Source: Impatiens glandulifera (taxonomy: Eukaryota; Streptophyta; Magnoliopsida; Ericales; Balsaminaceae). From it: 64,000 bases of DNA. The notes below the pieces were generated by a model that was given only the letters and a program-made list of their open reading frames with translations, ran no database searches and was not told the origin of the DNA. Numbering within the stretch: position 1 is the stretch's first letter; each line of letters opens with the position of its first letter. Below, in pieces: positions 21,932 through 33,653 of this stretch. Location: NCBI RefSeq assembly GCF_907164915.1, contig NC_061862.1:136267520-136331519 (forward strand), given 5' to 3'. The position numbers and the translations under genes are program-made.

Positions 21932-24900
21932 CTAATATCTTGATCTAATTGCAGTCTTTAACTTGAACCTATTGACATTGTGCTCAGACATAAGAATTCT
22001 GTATAAATATTTTATCCTCAACGTACTCAAAGCTTCTCCGGCCTTCAAAAGAACAAGAGAAAGTATAAGAACATCTAAAATTGTTCAATGTCATCTACTA
22101 AAATATGGTATAACACTTACATTATTTTCGTTGATGTCAATAGACCAATTCTTCGCCGTTCCTCTATATGTTTCCATATGTCTCATTAAATATACACCAC
22201 AGTCTGTCTTGTTTGTTTGGTCTTGCCAGTCCAGCTTTGGGGCCGTTATCCTGTATTTTTTAACCTTTGCGGCCATTCTTTCCATGCCTTGACTTAACAA
22301 GAATTTCACAAAACAATCGAGTTGTTTACTCAAAGTGACATACTTGTCCATAATTTTCATTCTATAAGGACGGCCGGAGTTGTCTAGTACAATGATTTTG
22401 GAGTCCTTAATATTCACACAAACAAGGAAGAAATGTCGGGAAAAGACAACGGGTAGGAATATCTACAAAAAGAACACAAACATTTATTAATTTATTGCAT
22501 ATTCGTTACTTGGAATTGAGGGATATGTACAGACCACGTCAGAGAAGATGAGGTCTTCTTTTGTGACTTGGTAGTTTTTCATGTCTTCTTCAATGGATTG
22601 GGAAAATAAGGTGGCATCATGCTGCATATTAACCTGCAAAATAAGGGCAGAGCATCAAAGTCATGAACATTGAAGGATACATAGCAAAAAAAAAGAGATG
22701 CACTTACATGTGAAATTGATGAGAAACAAATTATTCTTGGTTCATGCCTTGGCAACCTACGGCATTTGAAGTGCACAATTATGGACCAAGCGTCAATCAC
22801 TTCGCTCGCAATTTCTTCACACATTTTCATTGAACGAAGTAATTGACGGGTGATATTACCAGGTGCACCTTCGTACAGAACGTCACTACAAAATACATTC
22901 ATTTAGAAGACCATAACTAACTAATTTCATTTTTCAAATTTCTAAAACAATGCGAACTAACTTACAATGGAGGCAGGTCTTCATCAAACACAAAATCGGC
23001 TAATCTATGTTCCTTGTTGGTTATTTTGTGGTCCAACATATCCGCAACCTGTTGCATGTAAGGGGATCGAAGGTGCACAGGAATTTTTGAGATCTTCCTC
23101 TTAGGATATTCTTTAATGTTGATGCGTCCCCCCCCCATCACCTTCATCTTCATCTTCAGAAGATTCAACGGCCTTAGAAGCCTCAACCTGTTGCTTGCCT
23201 TCACCCTGATCACTTGGTGCAACAGACTGAGCTTGGGGTTCCTCAACATTTTCCTTCCCTGCACCATGATCATTTGGTTCAAAATGCTGAGATTTGGGTT
23301 CCTCAACCTGTTGCTTGCCTTCACCCTGATCACTTGGTGCAACAGACTGAGCTTGGGGTTCCTCAACATTTTCCTTCCCTGCACCCTGATCATTTGGTTC
23401 AACATGCGGAGATTTTGGTTCATCAACCTGTTCCTTCCCTTCACCCTGATCATCGTCTTCAACAGTGGTTGTCTGCACTTTGTGTGCCCCATCCGGTTCC
23501 TTCCCTTCACCCTCATGATCAGTTGGTTCAACACTGGGTGAGTCATCTTTGTTGGGCAGAAATGAATCCTCATGTTCGTCCTGCTGAGGAGGGGGTGACT
23601 TGGCTTGACTGTGCTGAAATACAGCCTCTACATCTTCCTGTTCAAGAAGGAGTGATTCATCTTCAATGTCCTGACCTACATCCTCAACATATTTCGGTTG
23701 AACAGGGGGTGACGGAGCTTCATTGGGCAGAACGGCAACATCGAGATCATTCTGTTCAACGTGATCTGATGGATTTTCTTGATTTGACATCACTGCATCC
23801 TCAAAATCATTCAGTTCAGCCAGTGCTGGTGGATTGTCTGCATGGTCCTCCACTGCAGTCTCACATGTGTAATCAACCAGGGGACTATTGATTTTCAAGC
23901 CCGCACACTGTAAAGTGTCCCCAAGTGCCTCCCTTGTAGGATCTTCCACACCTACATGAACCGCACCATCGTTCACCACCTTCAAGTGTTTCATGAACCC
24001 TTCAGACTCTCTGAGGTTCAGGAAACCGGCCTCAAAAAAGGGCTTCGGATCGATGTTGCGTTTCTCCAACTCCCCTGATAGGTAATTCAGCTGTTGGGCT
24101 GTATCTTTAAAAGTTTGTAGGATTTTGGATGTCAACATCTGTACATTATGAAAAACAGATTTCATTAATCTTGAAAACAGGATAATAAAGAACAATGGGA
24201 GTCAATTTATTGTTTCCACATACCTCATTATCGTCTTCTTTTACTTCAACCGAGTCAACTGGATTCTCGGGTTGTTTAACTGCTAGGCGCGTCCTTGCCC
24301 TGCCCAGCCCAAAACCACCGGCACGAACTTCTAAGTTGGTAAACTCTAACACGGTGACGTCATCCCAACAAGAGATTATTGGAAATTTTCTTTCGTAGGG
24401 GATACGTTCACCTTCCACAAAAACACCATCTAGGTAGCAAATCTAGAGTAAAGGAATGGGAAACATGTTAGAAAATATTACATATCTATAAATCATATAT
24501 AAGAGAGGCAACAATACTTACCGATAAAAGGGTTATAGGTCCATCGAAATATGGATTTTTATCTTTACTTGCTTTTTCTTTCCAACTTCTTACACTGTCA
24601 ACCAATCGTTGTAGTGTAAAGTGGCACCAGTTCAGTTCCTTTATGTTATCAACCTCCATTAAGGATTTGAGAATTTTGAACCTGAAATGAAAAAAATACA
24701 TTTGTCAGTATTCACAAATACAATTAGATATATAATAGGTTTGAATACATGTTTACCTGGCTCGTGAATTTTGAACTGGACATAAAAAACTTGAGACAAC
24801 GAAGTCTATTTTGAAATCGTTGTCTGCACTTGTGTTATTTAATATCTTGGGGATCATAGAAAGTGTTTCGGGAGCTTTTGAGTCTTCCCCGGTCCATCTG

Positions 24901-25797
24901 GTCTTCCAATCCCTCAAGAAATTAAAATAATCAGGGTCCTTAGTCTTGTCCAACCCAACGGACTCGACTACGTTCATTGCCCCTCTAGGGAGGTTCATCA
25001 CGAGCTGTACGAGATCTTCATCGATACGGATCTCATCACCGTTGGACAATACCAGAGAACTCTTATCCGGGTCAAAACATTGGATTACGTGTCTGGAAAA
25101 ATGAGCCAGGCACTTGGAGACGCCCATTGTAAGAAGAGAACCAAACCCGATTTCCTTCACGGCTTCCCTCTGTTCTACGCTCAATTTAGGAATGAGTTGA
25201 GCGAGGCCATGAGGTGATGATCTGGTTAGAAATGTCAGTTTACGTTTCTTGATGGTTTTGGTTGTTTGGGGAGATGGTGGAAACTCTTCATCGAATGGGG
25301 TAGTAGACGGAGAAATATTAGTGGTTTCTGGGGGTGGTTCTGGTAACTCTTCATCGACTGTTGGAGTGGAGGTAGGAATAACATTGGGTTTTTTTTGGGG
25401 GGGGAAAGGTGGTGTTAAAATCTCATCAGTACCTGCAGCAACATCAGTAGCTTCGACAGTAACTGTGGAAACTGATTCAGCAGTCGATGACGACTTAGTA
25501 TTCGTCTTCGGATTTCTCTTCCTCTTCCTTTCATATGTAAAGGTATTAAACCTCGAAGTCATTAATTTTGGTGGGATAGCATAAATCAGTATTATACGAA
25601 ATAAATTGAATAAACATGTGTAAAATTAGTATAAACACAATAAGATTAACATACCTCTCTAGTTTATTGCTGGGATTGACGTTGGATGCCGGAGTGGGGG
25701 CAGTTTCGTTTTCGTTTATGCTCCTACAAACTTGCAAGACGACCTCTCGGGAGTCGATGGGATCCACTTCCATGTTGTTGCCTTGGTTCCCCGACAT
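21932..25797 (-). pseudogene. ULP-like SUMO-protease-family gene 2 (KIU-type), near intact
   Basis: Nine minus-strand exons: 25797-25655, 25527-24757, 24681-24522, 24442-24224, 24138-22966, 22885-22708, 22633-22538 (or to 22535), 22462-22121 and 22042-21932. Phases agree at every junction and give about 1,063 residues. N-terminal region: IGFGSLLTMGV...DEDLVQLVMNLPRG, as in the paralogue. The middle is acidic, with two perfect 40-residue repeats near 23200-23440. The C-terminal C48 protease has His in RHFFLVC, Asp in VLDNSG, Gln in DWQDQ and Cys in TDCGVYLMRH; the last exon ends RYSRS-like (AIRSRY). The only lesion I find is a run of nine C (plus strand) at 23128-23136; the downstream frame fits eight. 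That is one slipped base, or a sequence error, so the gene may be functional. Predicted role: removing SUMO or a related modifier from proteins. Confidence 0.88.
23128..23136 (-). other. G9 homopolymer causing the only frameshift in ULP-like gene 2
   Basis: The gene-sense run of nine G follows codons for DEDEGD. With nine, translation ends THQH-stop within a few codons. With eight, it continues GGRINIKEYPKRKI into the next conserved part and the downstream exons. Runs of this kind vary by slippage and are often misread. Confidence 0.85.
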
Positions 25798-25959
25798 GTT
25801 CAGAAGAAATCCTTGTAGTATAAACGAAATATCTAGGGTTTCGACGTTCAGGGTTTGGATTATCGCCGGGAGATAGAGAGAGAAGAATATGAACAGTTGC
25901 TTATGAAAATGAAATTGAGGGAGAGTCGGCTTGTAGCGGGAAATTGAAATTATATCAAC
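25798..25959 (-). promoter_or_regulatory. 5' leader of ULP-like gene 2
   Basis: Sequence upstream of the minus-strand ATG contains CTAGATATTTCGTTTATAC and, further out, TCTTCTCTCTCTATCTCC, a CT-rich plant-leader type. I cannot identify a transcription start. Confidence 0.4.
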
Positions 25960-26678
25960 TAGTCATGGAAGCGAATAAATATTCGTTCGATATCGTAACT
26001 TCTTAAAAAAATTATAAAAATAAATTGAAAATAAAAACTATTCATCGAAGCGAAGATTTATTCGCGGAATGTAAATGCACGGGTAAGTGAATTTACATGA
26101 CAGGCAAGTTGGCTTCTCATGGGGGGGAGGTGGTTTTACATGAACGTCAGGCTAAAAATATTTGAAAAGAAGAAATCTTCGTTTTCAATCGTCTACTCGA
26201 AAAACAAAATTAAAGCGAATATTTGGTCGTTTACTGATTGTCATTTCAAATTAATTGAATTAACATTTATTAATAAACGGAAATAAAAAATTAATAAAAA
26301 TAAAATAGCCAAGTAATTGAGGCGAAGATTTGTTCGGTTGATGCATGTCATCTTCAATTAATTGAATTAATAATTAATAATCGGAAATATAAAATCCATG
26401 TCATTTTGGTATTCACATAGACGGGTAATTGTCTTTCCATGGCAGGCAGGCGGTCTTCTCATGGGTGGGTTGGGAGGTTTACATGAGGTTTTAATTAAAA
26501 TTAATTGAAGCAAATATATCTTCGCTCCTGAGTGTCTGAAGGCCAAAAAAATTAAATGAAAAAAAAAGATTGAATTAATTGAAGCGAATATTATATCGCT
26601 GCATTCGATTTTCAATAATTAAATTAATATTTAATAAACGTAAATATAATATCTCTGTCATTTTGGTCTTTACATAGA
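25960..26678 (-). repeat. Right subterminal module array of the MULE
   Basis: Inverted counterpart of the left array. Copies of the 75-bp module lie at about 26065-26140 and 26410-26490, with palindromes such as GAAGCGAAGATTTATTCGCGG at 26045 and GGCGAAGATTTGTTCGG at 26321. It is shorter than the left array (0.7 versus 1.4 kb), so module number changed after the arms formed. No gene is seen. Confidence 0.85.
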
Positions 26679-26960
26679 CGTGTAGATCTTCGCTACCATC
26701 GCATCTCACCCTTCCCTCTGACACGGTGCCCTGAGCGAAGATATCTTATCTGGGTATCATATGAATATTATATAATTTCCTGGCGTTAACAGGCGCTGCC
26801 GTTAACGGCGTCTGGTGTGAACCCGGGACGAAACCCGGATTCCGGATTCTCCCTCCCTCCGTCTCCTACCCAGATTGATTTATTATTAAAATAATAATGC
26901 TGCAATCTGATTGGTCCGCCACAGGGGAACACGGCAATCGGTAGCAGAAGATCTGGATTG
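26679..26960 (-). repeat. Right terminal inverted repeat of the MULE
   Basis: Reverse-complement partner of 2576-2857, with the same GCCGTTAACGGC palindrome and the same terminal GATCTGGATTG. Homology to the left end continues inward as the subterminal module array. Confidence 0.92.
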
Positions 26961-26969
26961 GTCGTCTAC
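26961..26969. repeat. Right target-site duplication of the MULE
   Basis: GTCGTCTAC stands immediately right of the right TIR and is identical to 2567-2575, so the element has not been rearranged at its ends since insertion. Confidence 0.92.
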
Positions 26970-27600
26970 TTGGATCTGGTTTGACATGTGTTATTTTTTT
27001 ATTTGATTCTTTAAATTTACAAAACAAATAATATTAATTAATAGATATAATTCTAATTATAAACTCATTTAATGTGTGTAAATATTTGTTTGTACATTTT
27101 ACATTTTATTTAGTCCCTCAAAAAAATTTAATAATCACGAGTATGTATTTCTGACCTAACTAGTTGGCTCGAGTTATATTTAAAATTTTAATATTTAGGG
27201 TGTCAAAATGGGTATTACAATGTTATTAAAAGATTTCAAAATAAAATTATTGTTTTAAAATATTTTATCTAAAATTATTATCAACTACTTAATTTGATTG
27301 AGTATTTATATGATAAATATTTAAATAAATATATTATAAATAGAGTTATATATAAATTAAATGTTTAATATTATTAAAATTTTAGATATAAAATTATTAT
27401 TAGAAATATTTGTTTGAAAATATCATAAATTTTAACATTTATAAATAATATATATACAAATTAAAAGTCTTATTAAAAAAATCATTATTTTAAAATATTT
27501 TATCTCTTTATTTTATAATAAATTAATTAAGTAAAAAATAAATAAATATAATTTATAAAATCTATTTTATCGGTTAGATTATATACTTAAACCAATTTTA
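26970..27600. other. AT-rich flank right of the MULE
   Basis: Very AT-rich DNA without a supported gene, RNA or repeat boundary. It is the continuation of the site into which the MULE inserted. Confidence 0.6.
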
Positions 27601-27624
27601 TTGTGAAATTGAAATTAGTATTTA

Positions 27625-28540
27625 TTTTAAGAAAAAACTCATATAAGTATCTAAACTTATAGACTATTAAAATTTGATCATCTAACCTATGTAAGTAATT
27701 ATGGTTAATTATTTTTTAAAAATTAAATATTTATTAATTAAATATTATATCTTTTTATTATTTTTTCTATTCTTTTATATTAATTAATTAATTAATTCAT
27801 TTATCTATTTTTACTATTTTTTTCGTTTGTTATTTGATTTTTTTATTATTATTTTATTTCTTTTTATATAATAAAGATTATTTTTTTTTAATTAGTTGGT
27901 ATCTTTTAAGTACTAATAGTGTATGAAATAATTTAATGTTTTGATACTCTAATATTTTAATATTTTACTTAAGTATTTTTATTAAATAATTACTTGTATA
28001 ATCTTTTTTCAAAAAAATTATTTGTGGTGGAAACTATTTTTCACAAGTTGAACACAGATTATATATTTGTCATATTTACTCAAATTAAAGTAAAAATTAT
28101 AGGAGAACAAATTAATATATTATTTTATAAACTAATTAATTAAATATTATAGTAAATATTAAACTACTTTATACAATCCAATATTGAAGTATTAGTCCCT
28201 AAAAAAAACTAAATAATTTTAAAATAATCTATGTTATATAGTAAAAAATAAAATAGTAAAAAAAATTAAAAAAAATAATTAAATAACAAAAGAAAAAATA
28301 ATAAAAGAAGATAAATAATTTAATTATTTAATAAAAAAAGAATTGACAAAAACATATAGTAAAAAGATAAATAGATTATTTAATTAATAAATAAAAAGAG
28401 AAAAATAATATTAAATTAATAAATATTAAATTTTTTAAAAAACTTAACCAAGATTATTATTAGAGTCTAGATGAGTGAATCTTTAATAGTTTGTACGTTT
28501 AAATAAACTTTTATTAGTTAATTTAATAGTAATACGTCTA
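27625..28540. mobile_element. Probable foldback/MITE-like element
   Basis: The sequence from about 27630 (AGTATCTAAACTTATAGACT) is matched, inverted and imperfectly, by DNA ending near 28510 (AGTTTGTACG...). The arms are several hundred bp and very AT-rich. Ends and a target duplication are not resolved. Confidence 0.45.
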
Positions 28541-29315
28541 ATTCAGTTAGTTGCACAATATATCCGTCTCTAGATGAACTTTTTTCCTTTATATTATTTA
28601 TACTATCGGAGATACCTACTCTAACATATCTAGTTATGAACATCGTATCTTATCTCGTATATTAATATTATATTCAAATAATGTTTTCTTTTTCCGGATC
28701 TTGTTCAATACAAATAGGGGTGAATGATGTTCCTTGTTTGGAGAGAATATTGAAAAAATTTCAATAGATTAATTTTGGAAAAAGTTAAGTAAATATTTAA
28801 TCAAACAGTTGGGGGTGCAAAGATAAAAATTAAAATAAAATTACTAATATCAAGGTTGTGCATTCAATTAAATATAAGATAAAATAAGTTTTAATACATA
28901 ATTAAATTGACGTAAATAGACTAGAGTTATTGTTGGAGATGGAATCGATAAACTATACGAATGAGAAGATGAAAATTAGGGAAGATGATAAGGAATAACG
29001 CGGCTAAAGAATATGAAAGTTTTAAATATTGTTTAGGATAATTTTAATATGAGAAGAGAAATGATTAGGTGAGGGAATTTGGTGAGGGAATGACTTGTCA
29101 TAATTTTATTCGCTAAAAAAATTAAATAATTTCTCTTTTTTTCTCTTTCCTCCCACTTTTACATTTTCTAACCAATGAATAAAGGTGATGCAAGTCATTC
29201 CCTCACCAAATTCTCTTTCTATCACTCCTCTTTTAATATATAGGTGAGTTATCTTTATGTATGAATCCGAAATGAGTTTTGAGACTGTTATCAAGTACAT
29301 CTAATATCCTATTAA
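28541..29315. other. AT-rich intergenic DNA
   Basis: No coding region, RNA or defined repeat is supported. A short inverted pair around 29080-29210 (GGTGAGGGAATGACTTG and CAAGTCATTCCCTCACC) may be a small decayed MITE. Confidence 0.45.
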
Positions 29316-29720
29316 AATTAAGGTATGTATTATTTATTGGAGAGGGATAAAGAGAAGGAAGTCATTGGCTGAAAAATTAAAAAGTGAAAAAATAGAAAAA
29401 ATATAAAATAAAAAAAAAAATCAGACAATCAAATTATGCATATTATTTTCTCTTTTAAATTATCTACCCTATTATATCTCTTATTTATTAGTCACACTTT
29501 TAGTACCGGATTAAAATTAAGGTATCTTTTATTTATTGGAGAGTGATAAGGAGAGAATGAAATGTTATAATGTCATTGACTAAAAAATTAAAAAGTGTGA
29601 AAAAATAAAGCAATTTTAAAAAAAAAAAATTCAGTCAATTATATTATGTCACGTTATTCTCTCTTCTAAATTCTCTACCCTATTATATCTCTTATTTATT
29701 AGTCACACTTTTAGAATGAG
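29316..29720. repeat. Two tandem copies of a 200-bp AT-rich unit
   Basis: 29316-29510 and 29511-29720 are direct copies, each from TTAAAATTAAGGTAT to TATTAGTCACACTTTTAG, with a Pu/Py strand asymmetry that lets each unit fold partly on itself (TTGGAGAG near its start, CTCTACCC near its end). Probably a tandemly duplicated MITE. No gene. Confidence 0.7.
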
Positions 29721-29781
29721 TGGATATTTTTTTTTTGTCCAAGATAATATTGCTGGTCAAAAGAACACATAATAGTTTAAC

Positions 29782-29941
29782 AAAAAAAAGATTGGTTTAA
29801 AAAAATGTGAATTTTTAAGAATAGAAAGCTCATGATATGTTTGAAATCTATTATAATAACCATAAAAAAAATGATTTAAAAAATTGTGAATTTTTAAGAA
29901 TAGAAAGCTCATGATATGTTTGGAATCTATTAGGATAACCA
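29782..29941. repeat. 80-bp tandem duplication
   Basis: Two adjacent copies share GTGAATTTTTAAGAATAGAA and CTCATGATATGTTTG with few differences. Confidence 0.8.
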
Positions 29942-29974
29942 TCCAAGTTTTACGTATCATCGTCCATCTCATAG

Positions 29975-31327
29975 AACTCTTTCTGGTCCTACCCACATTT
30001 CAAACAAATTTTCCCAAATTACTCACCTTTTCATTCTCATTTCCAAACTACCCACAATCCCTCTCTACAATGTTAATTAACTCATTAATTAACTCACTAT
30101 CTTTTAACCCACTAATTAACTCTGTCTCTCTAAACTCATTAATTAATCCTTCTCTTTCTCAACTATTAATTAATATCCACACTTTTAAACTATTAATTAA
30201 TTCATTCTATCTTAATCAAATAATTAAAATATATTATATAAATATTAAAATAAAATAACACATATTTTTATTTTTATTTAAATCTATAAATATAATATAT
30301 ATATATATAATTCAAATTAAATATACTAAATTAAATAATTTAAATAACTATTATAAATTAAAATAAAATAAAATACATTACATAAACGGGAACTTGAAAT
30401 AAAATATATTACATAAACATTAAAATAAAATACATTACATCACACCAAAATACATAACATAAACATTACAATAAAATAAAATACATAATAAATATTAATC
30501 ACGTTCAATATACAATAAAATGCATATTTTATCTTTATAATTCAATTTTTTTTTTACTATAATGACTTTTTATCTAACTTTTAAGTTAACTTTTAAGTTA
30601 GTGATTTGTCAATTCAATATTGTATTTATAGTGATTTGTTAATTATACTCTTGATATAATTAATATAAACTTCTAAGTTGATTTTTCAATTTAATTTTTA
30701 AATTTTATATTTGCAGTGAATTGTCAATCCAACTTTTATTAATCTTATATTTATTATGTATTTTATTTTATTATAATATTTATGTTATGTATTTTGTTGT
30801 GATGTATTTTATTTTAATATTTATGTAATATATTTTATTTCAAGTTTCCGTTTATGTTTATGTAATGTATTCTATTTTATTTTAATTTATAATAGTTATT
30901 TAAATTATTTTGATTTAGTGTATTTAATTTGAACTATATATATTATATTTATAGTTAATAGTTATTTAAATTATTTAATTTAGTGTATTTAATTTGAAAT
31001 ATATATATATTATATTTATAAATTTAAATAAAAATAAAACATATGTGTTATTTTATTTTAATATGTATATAATGTATTTTAATTCATTGATTGATATAGA
31101 ATGAATTAATTAATAGTTTAAAAGTGAAGATATTAATTAATAATTGAGAGAAAAATGGTTAATTAATGAGTTTAGAGAGAGAAATAGGGAGTTAATTAGT
31201 TGGTTAAGAAAGAGTGAGTTAATTAATATTGTAGAGAGGGAATGTACGTAATTTGGGAATGAAAATGAAAATGTGGGTAATTTAAAAAAATTTGTTTGAA
31301 ATATAGGTAAAACCGAAAAGGATTCTC
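29975..31327. mobile_element. 1.35-kb foldback MULE-like MITE with 9-bp target duplication
   Basis: Inverted arms of roughly 600 bp (left ACCCACATTTCAAACAAATT, right its inverted counterpart near 31290) surround an AT-rich centre. The direct repeat ATCTCATAG flanks both ends (29966-29974 and 31328-31336). Nine-base duplication and long TIRs fit a nonautonomous MULE. It has no coding capacity, and an RNA crossing it would form a long hairpin. Confidence 0.85.
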
Positions 31328-31336
31328 ATCTCATAG

Positions 31337-32858
31337 GTAAATGCTACTGCCAGTCTGCCATATACCACTGCAATAATGGAAGAGTAAAGCTTTATCCAAG
31401 AGCAGAATTGACAGTTGATGGTGGATCATTTTTCAACGTCGGATATTGCATTAATATTCTCATGGTACTGGCCCGTTACCTTAATCCTTAATCGATAATT
31501 TAAAAAAAAAATTGTGATTTTAGAATCAATTTAGATTCTGATTTATTAGTGTGATTAAATTGTTAAAAAGAATTATATTTAATAAATAAAATTATTTAAG
31601 TGTACTTACTGTGCATGCATGACAAATGGTGGTTGTTATTTCCCAGTCATTTCCTAAGACAGAAAAAGGCAGCCATTATTAGCCCGACATACCAACACTT
31701 ACGTTATTCATTCTGCAGTTCTCCTTATTCATTCTTTTCCACTCTGCCCAATTCTGATACGATCATCCTTAAAAGACAAATAAATAAATTAAATAAAGGG
31801 ATACAGGAACAACAAGCTCCAATTTCAATATATTCGATCAGCTGGAACCTTCCTAAAGTAATTAGTCATCCCAAATTCATTTGTAAGAGTTAACTATACT
31901 AATATAATATAAAGATTTTAGGTTCGATTTTCATATAAAACGTATTAAGTTTATATATACGTATATTATTATTTAAAAAATAATCTGAATTAAGCATTGC
32001 TAAACTAAGATAATCTGGTTTTTGTTATCTAAGAGTGATTCGCTGGAAGACAGAATTGTCAGAGAGGAACTTTCTGATCACTCTTTCTTTCTCTCTGGTT
32101 CTTTGTGACCAACTCATAACCAGCTAGCTAGGCCCTAGCTAGACAAACTTACAACAGTATCTCATGTAATATTAAAATAATAAATATCAATAATTATTAT
32201 TGTTATTATCACTATGGCCCATTTGGGACCGATTTGCATGCCTTTATTCAGTTTTTATTTTTATAAAAAAAAATTATAATATTTTATGTTTTTATAATCT
32301 TAGTGATATAAATAATCCAATTCAAACCTTAAAAAAAAATCATTTATACTTTTTAAAGTTTTTTTGAATTGTATATATATATATATATAGCTAGGTTGCA
32401 TGATCTTAATTAGGAGCCCTTATCTATTAACCCTAGAATCATAAATAACCCCAAACCAAACCCTAATTTTGTCCTATTTAAACATGGAAAATATATCATA
32501 TTTAATTACAAATTTGTCAAATTTATTATATGAATTAAGAATATTGTATGCAAAACTTTGTCCCTTATTTTTAGTTTATAAATAAATAAATGATTGAATT
32601 GGATTAAATTAGATTAGATTAGTGAATGTATAAATATATAAAATAATAATAAATTTCTTAAACATTATATAAATAATATAATACTTTGGAAACGTCTGTT
32701 GGTCTGAGCATGGAGTTAAAATTGGGTTTGTTCAGAAATAGAAAAAAAAGTTCTATTCAAAAATGGAGAAATAATTTGTGTATTTCTGGTTATATTTTCC
32801 ATAATCGAATTTATTGAATAGAAAAGGAATGAAAGTGACTAAGTAATGACTAATTATT
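31337..32858. other. Intergenic DNA
   Basis: AT-rich. A 97-codon plus-strand frame at 31600-31893 lacks family similarity I can recognise, and I do not call it. No RNA gene or complete element is seen. Confidence 0.5.
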
Positions 32859-32866
32859 GCCCTAAC

Positions 32867-33085
32867 CAGGGACGAAACTAGGATTTCGAACTGGGGTGGG
32901 CTTGAAAAAAGTTTATGGTAGGCTTAAAATAATAAAGAGAAAATTTTGAAAAAAACAAGTATATAAAAGTAAGTTTTACCATTTTTTTAAGAAATTAAAG
33001 GTAATGTCGTATTTCTACCGTAAATATAAAAAAAAAAAAAAAAAAATCTTTTTATTTTCGAGGCCCCTACATAGATTCGTCCCTG
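32867..33085. mobile_element. 219-bp hAT-like MITE
   Basis: TIRs CAGGGACGAA and (right) TTCGTCCCTG are flanked by the perfect 8-bp direct repeat GCCCTAAC at 32859-32866 and 33086-33093. The eight-base duplication and CAGGG terminus are typical of hAT elements. A poly(A) tract lies inside. No coding capacity. Confidence 0.9.
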
Positions 33086-33093
33086 GCCCTAAC

Positions 33094-33594
33094 TAATCGA
33101 ACGACCCAGTTACATCATAATTAGAGCTTGCTTCCATGGCTTTCGTAACGACGCATTCTCATTCCCGGGTGCAATTTTGGTTTGGTATTTGGTATTAACA
33201 TCTAAAATTGATTTTTAATTTATAAATTTTATTTTTAATTTATAAATTTGGTTAATATGTATATTAATTATATTATTTATATTTTATTTTATTATTTATA
33301 TTAGTATAGTAAAATTAAAAATTAAATATATCTCAAACTAATTAAAATAAAATAAAAAGCTATAAATTATTTTTTTATAATTCATTATAATTAAAATTCA
33401 TAACAATTTTTTGAAATAAATTGGCCCTATTTAGAAACAAATTGGAGTGAAACGAATAAATATTATTAAATTTGTTTATATATTTATTTAATTAAAGTAT
33501 ATTTTAGAACATTATTTTATTTAAATCAATACACAAATATCGTAAAAAAATATTATACACAGATAAGTTATCGCAAAAAAATATTGTTTTTAAA

Positions 33595-33653
<59 letters not shown>

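Larger units (their letters stand above)
2576..26960. mobile_element. Complete 24.4-kb Mutator-like element (KIU/Kaonashi-like MULE)
   Basis: The element has long near-identical inverted termini (left CAATTCAGATCTTCTG, right CAGAAGATCTGGATTG) and is flanked by the perfect 9-bp direct repeat GTCGTCTAC. Both are diagnostic of MULEs. It holds five genes. Two read rightward from the left end (BRCT gene, FAR1/MuDR-type transposase) and three read leftward (two ULP-like genes, one mobile-domain-like gene). The ULP-like genes match the known Kaonashi/KIU class, in which MULEs carry Ulp1-like protease genes. The TIRs are very similar and most genes carry only single lesions, so insertion looks fairly recent. 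At 24 kb it is well above the usual MULE size. The boundaries are read directly from the repeats; the family name rests on gene content. Confidence 0.93.

Noticed and set aside
23116..23891. Plus-strand frames of 141 and 225 codons
   Set aside because: They are antisense to the acidic repeat exon of ULP-like gene 2.
31600..31893. 97-codon plus-strand frame
   Set aside because: Low-complexity composition, no recognised domain, no promoter or splice context.
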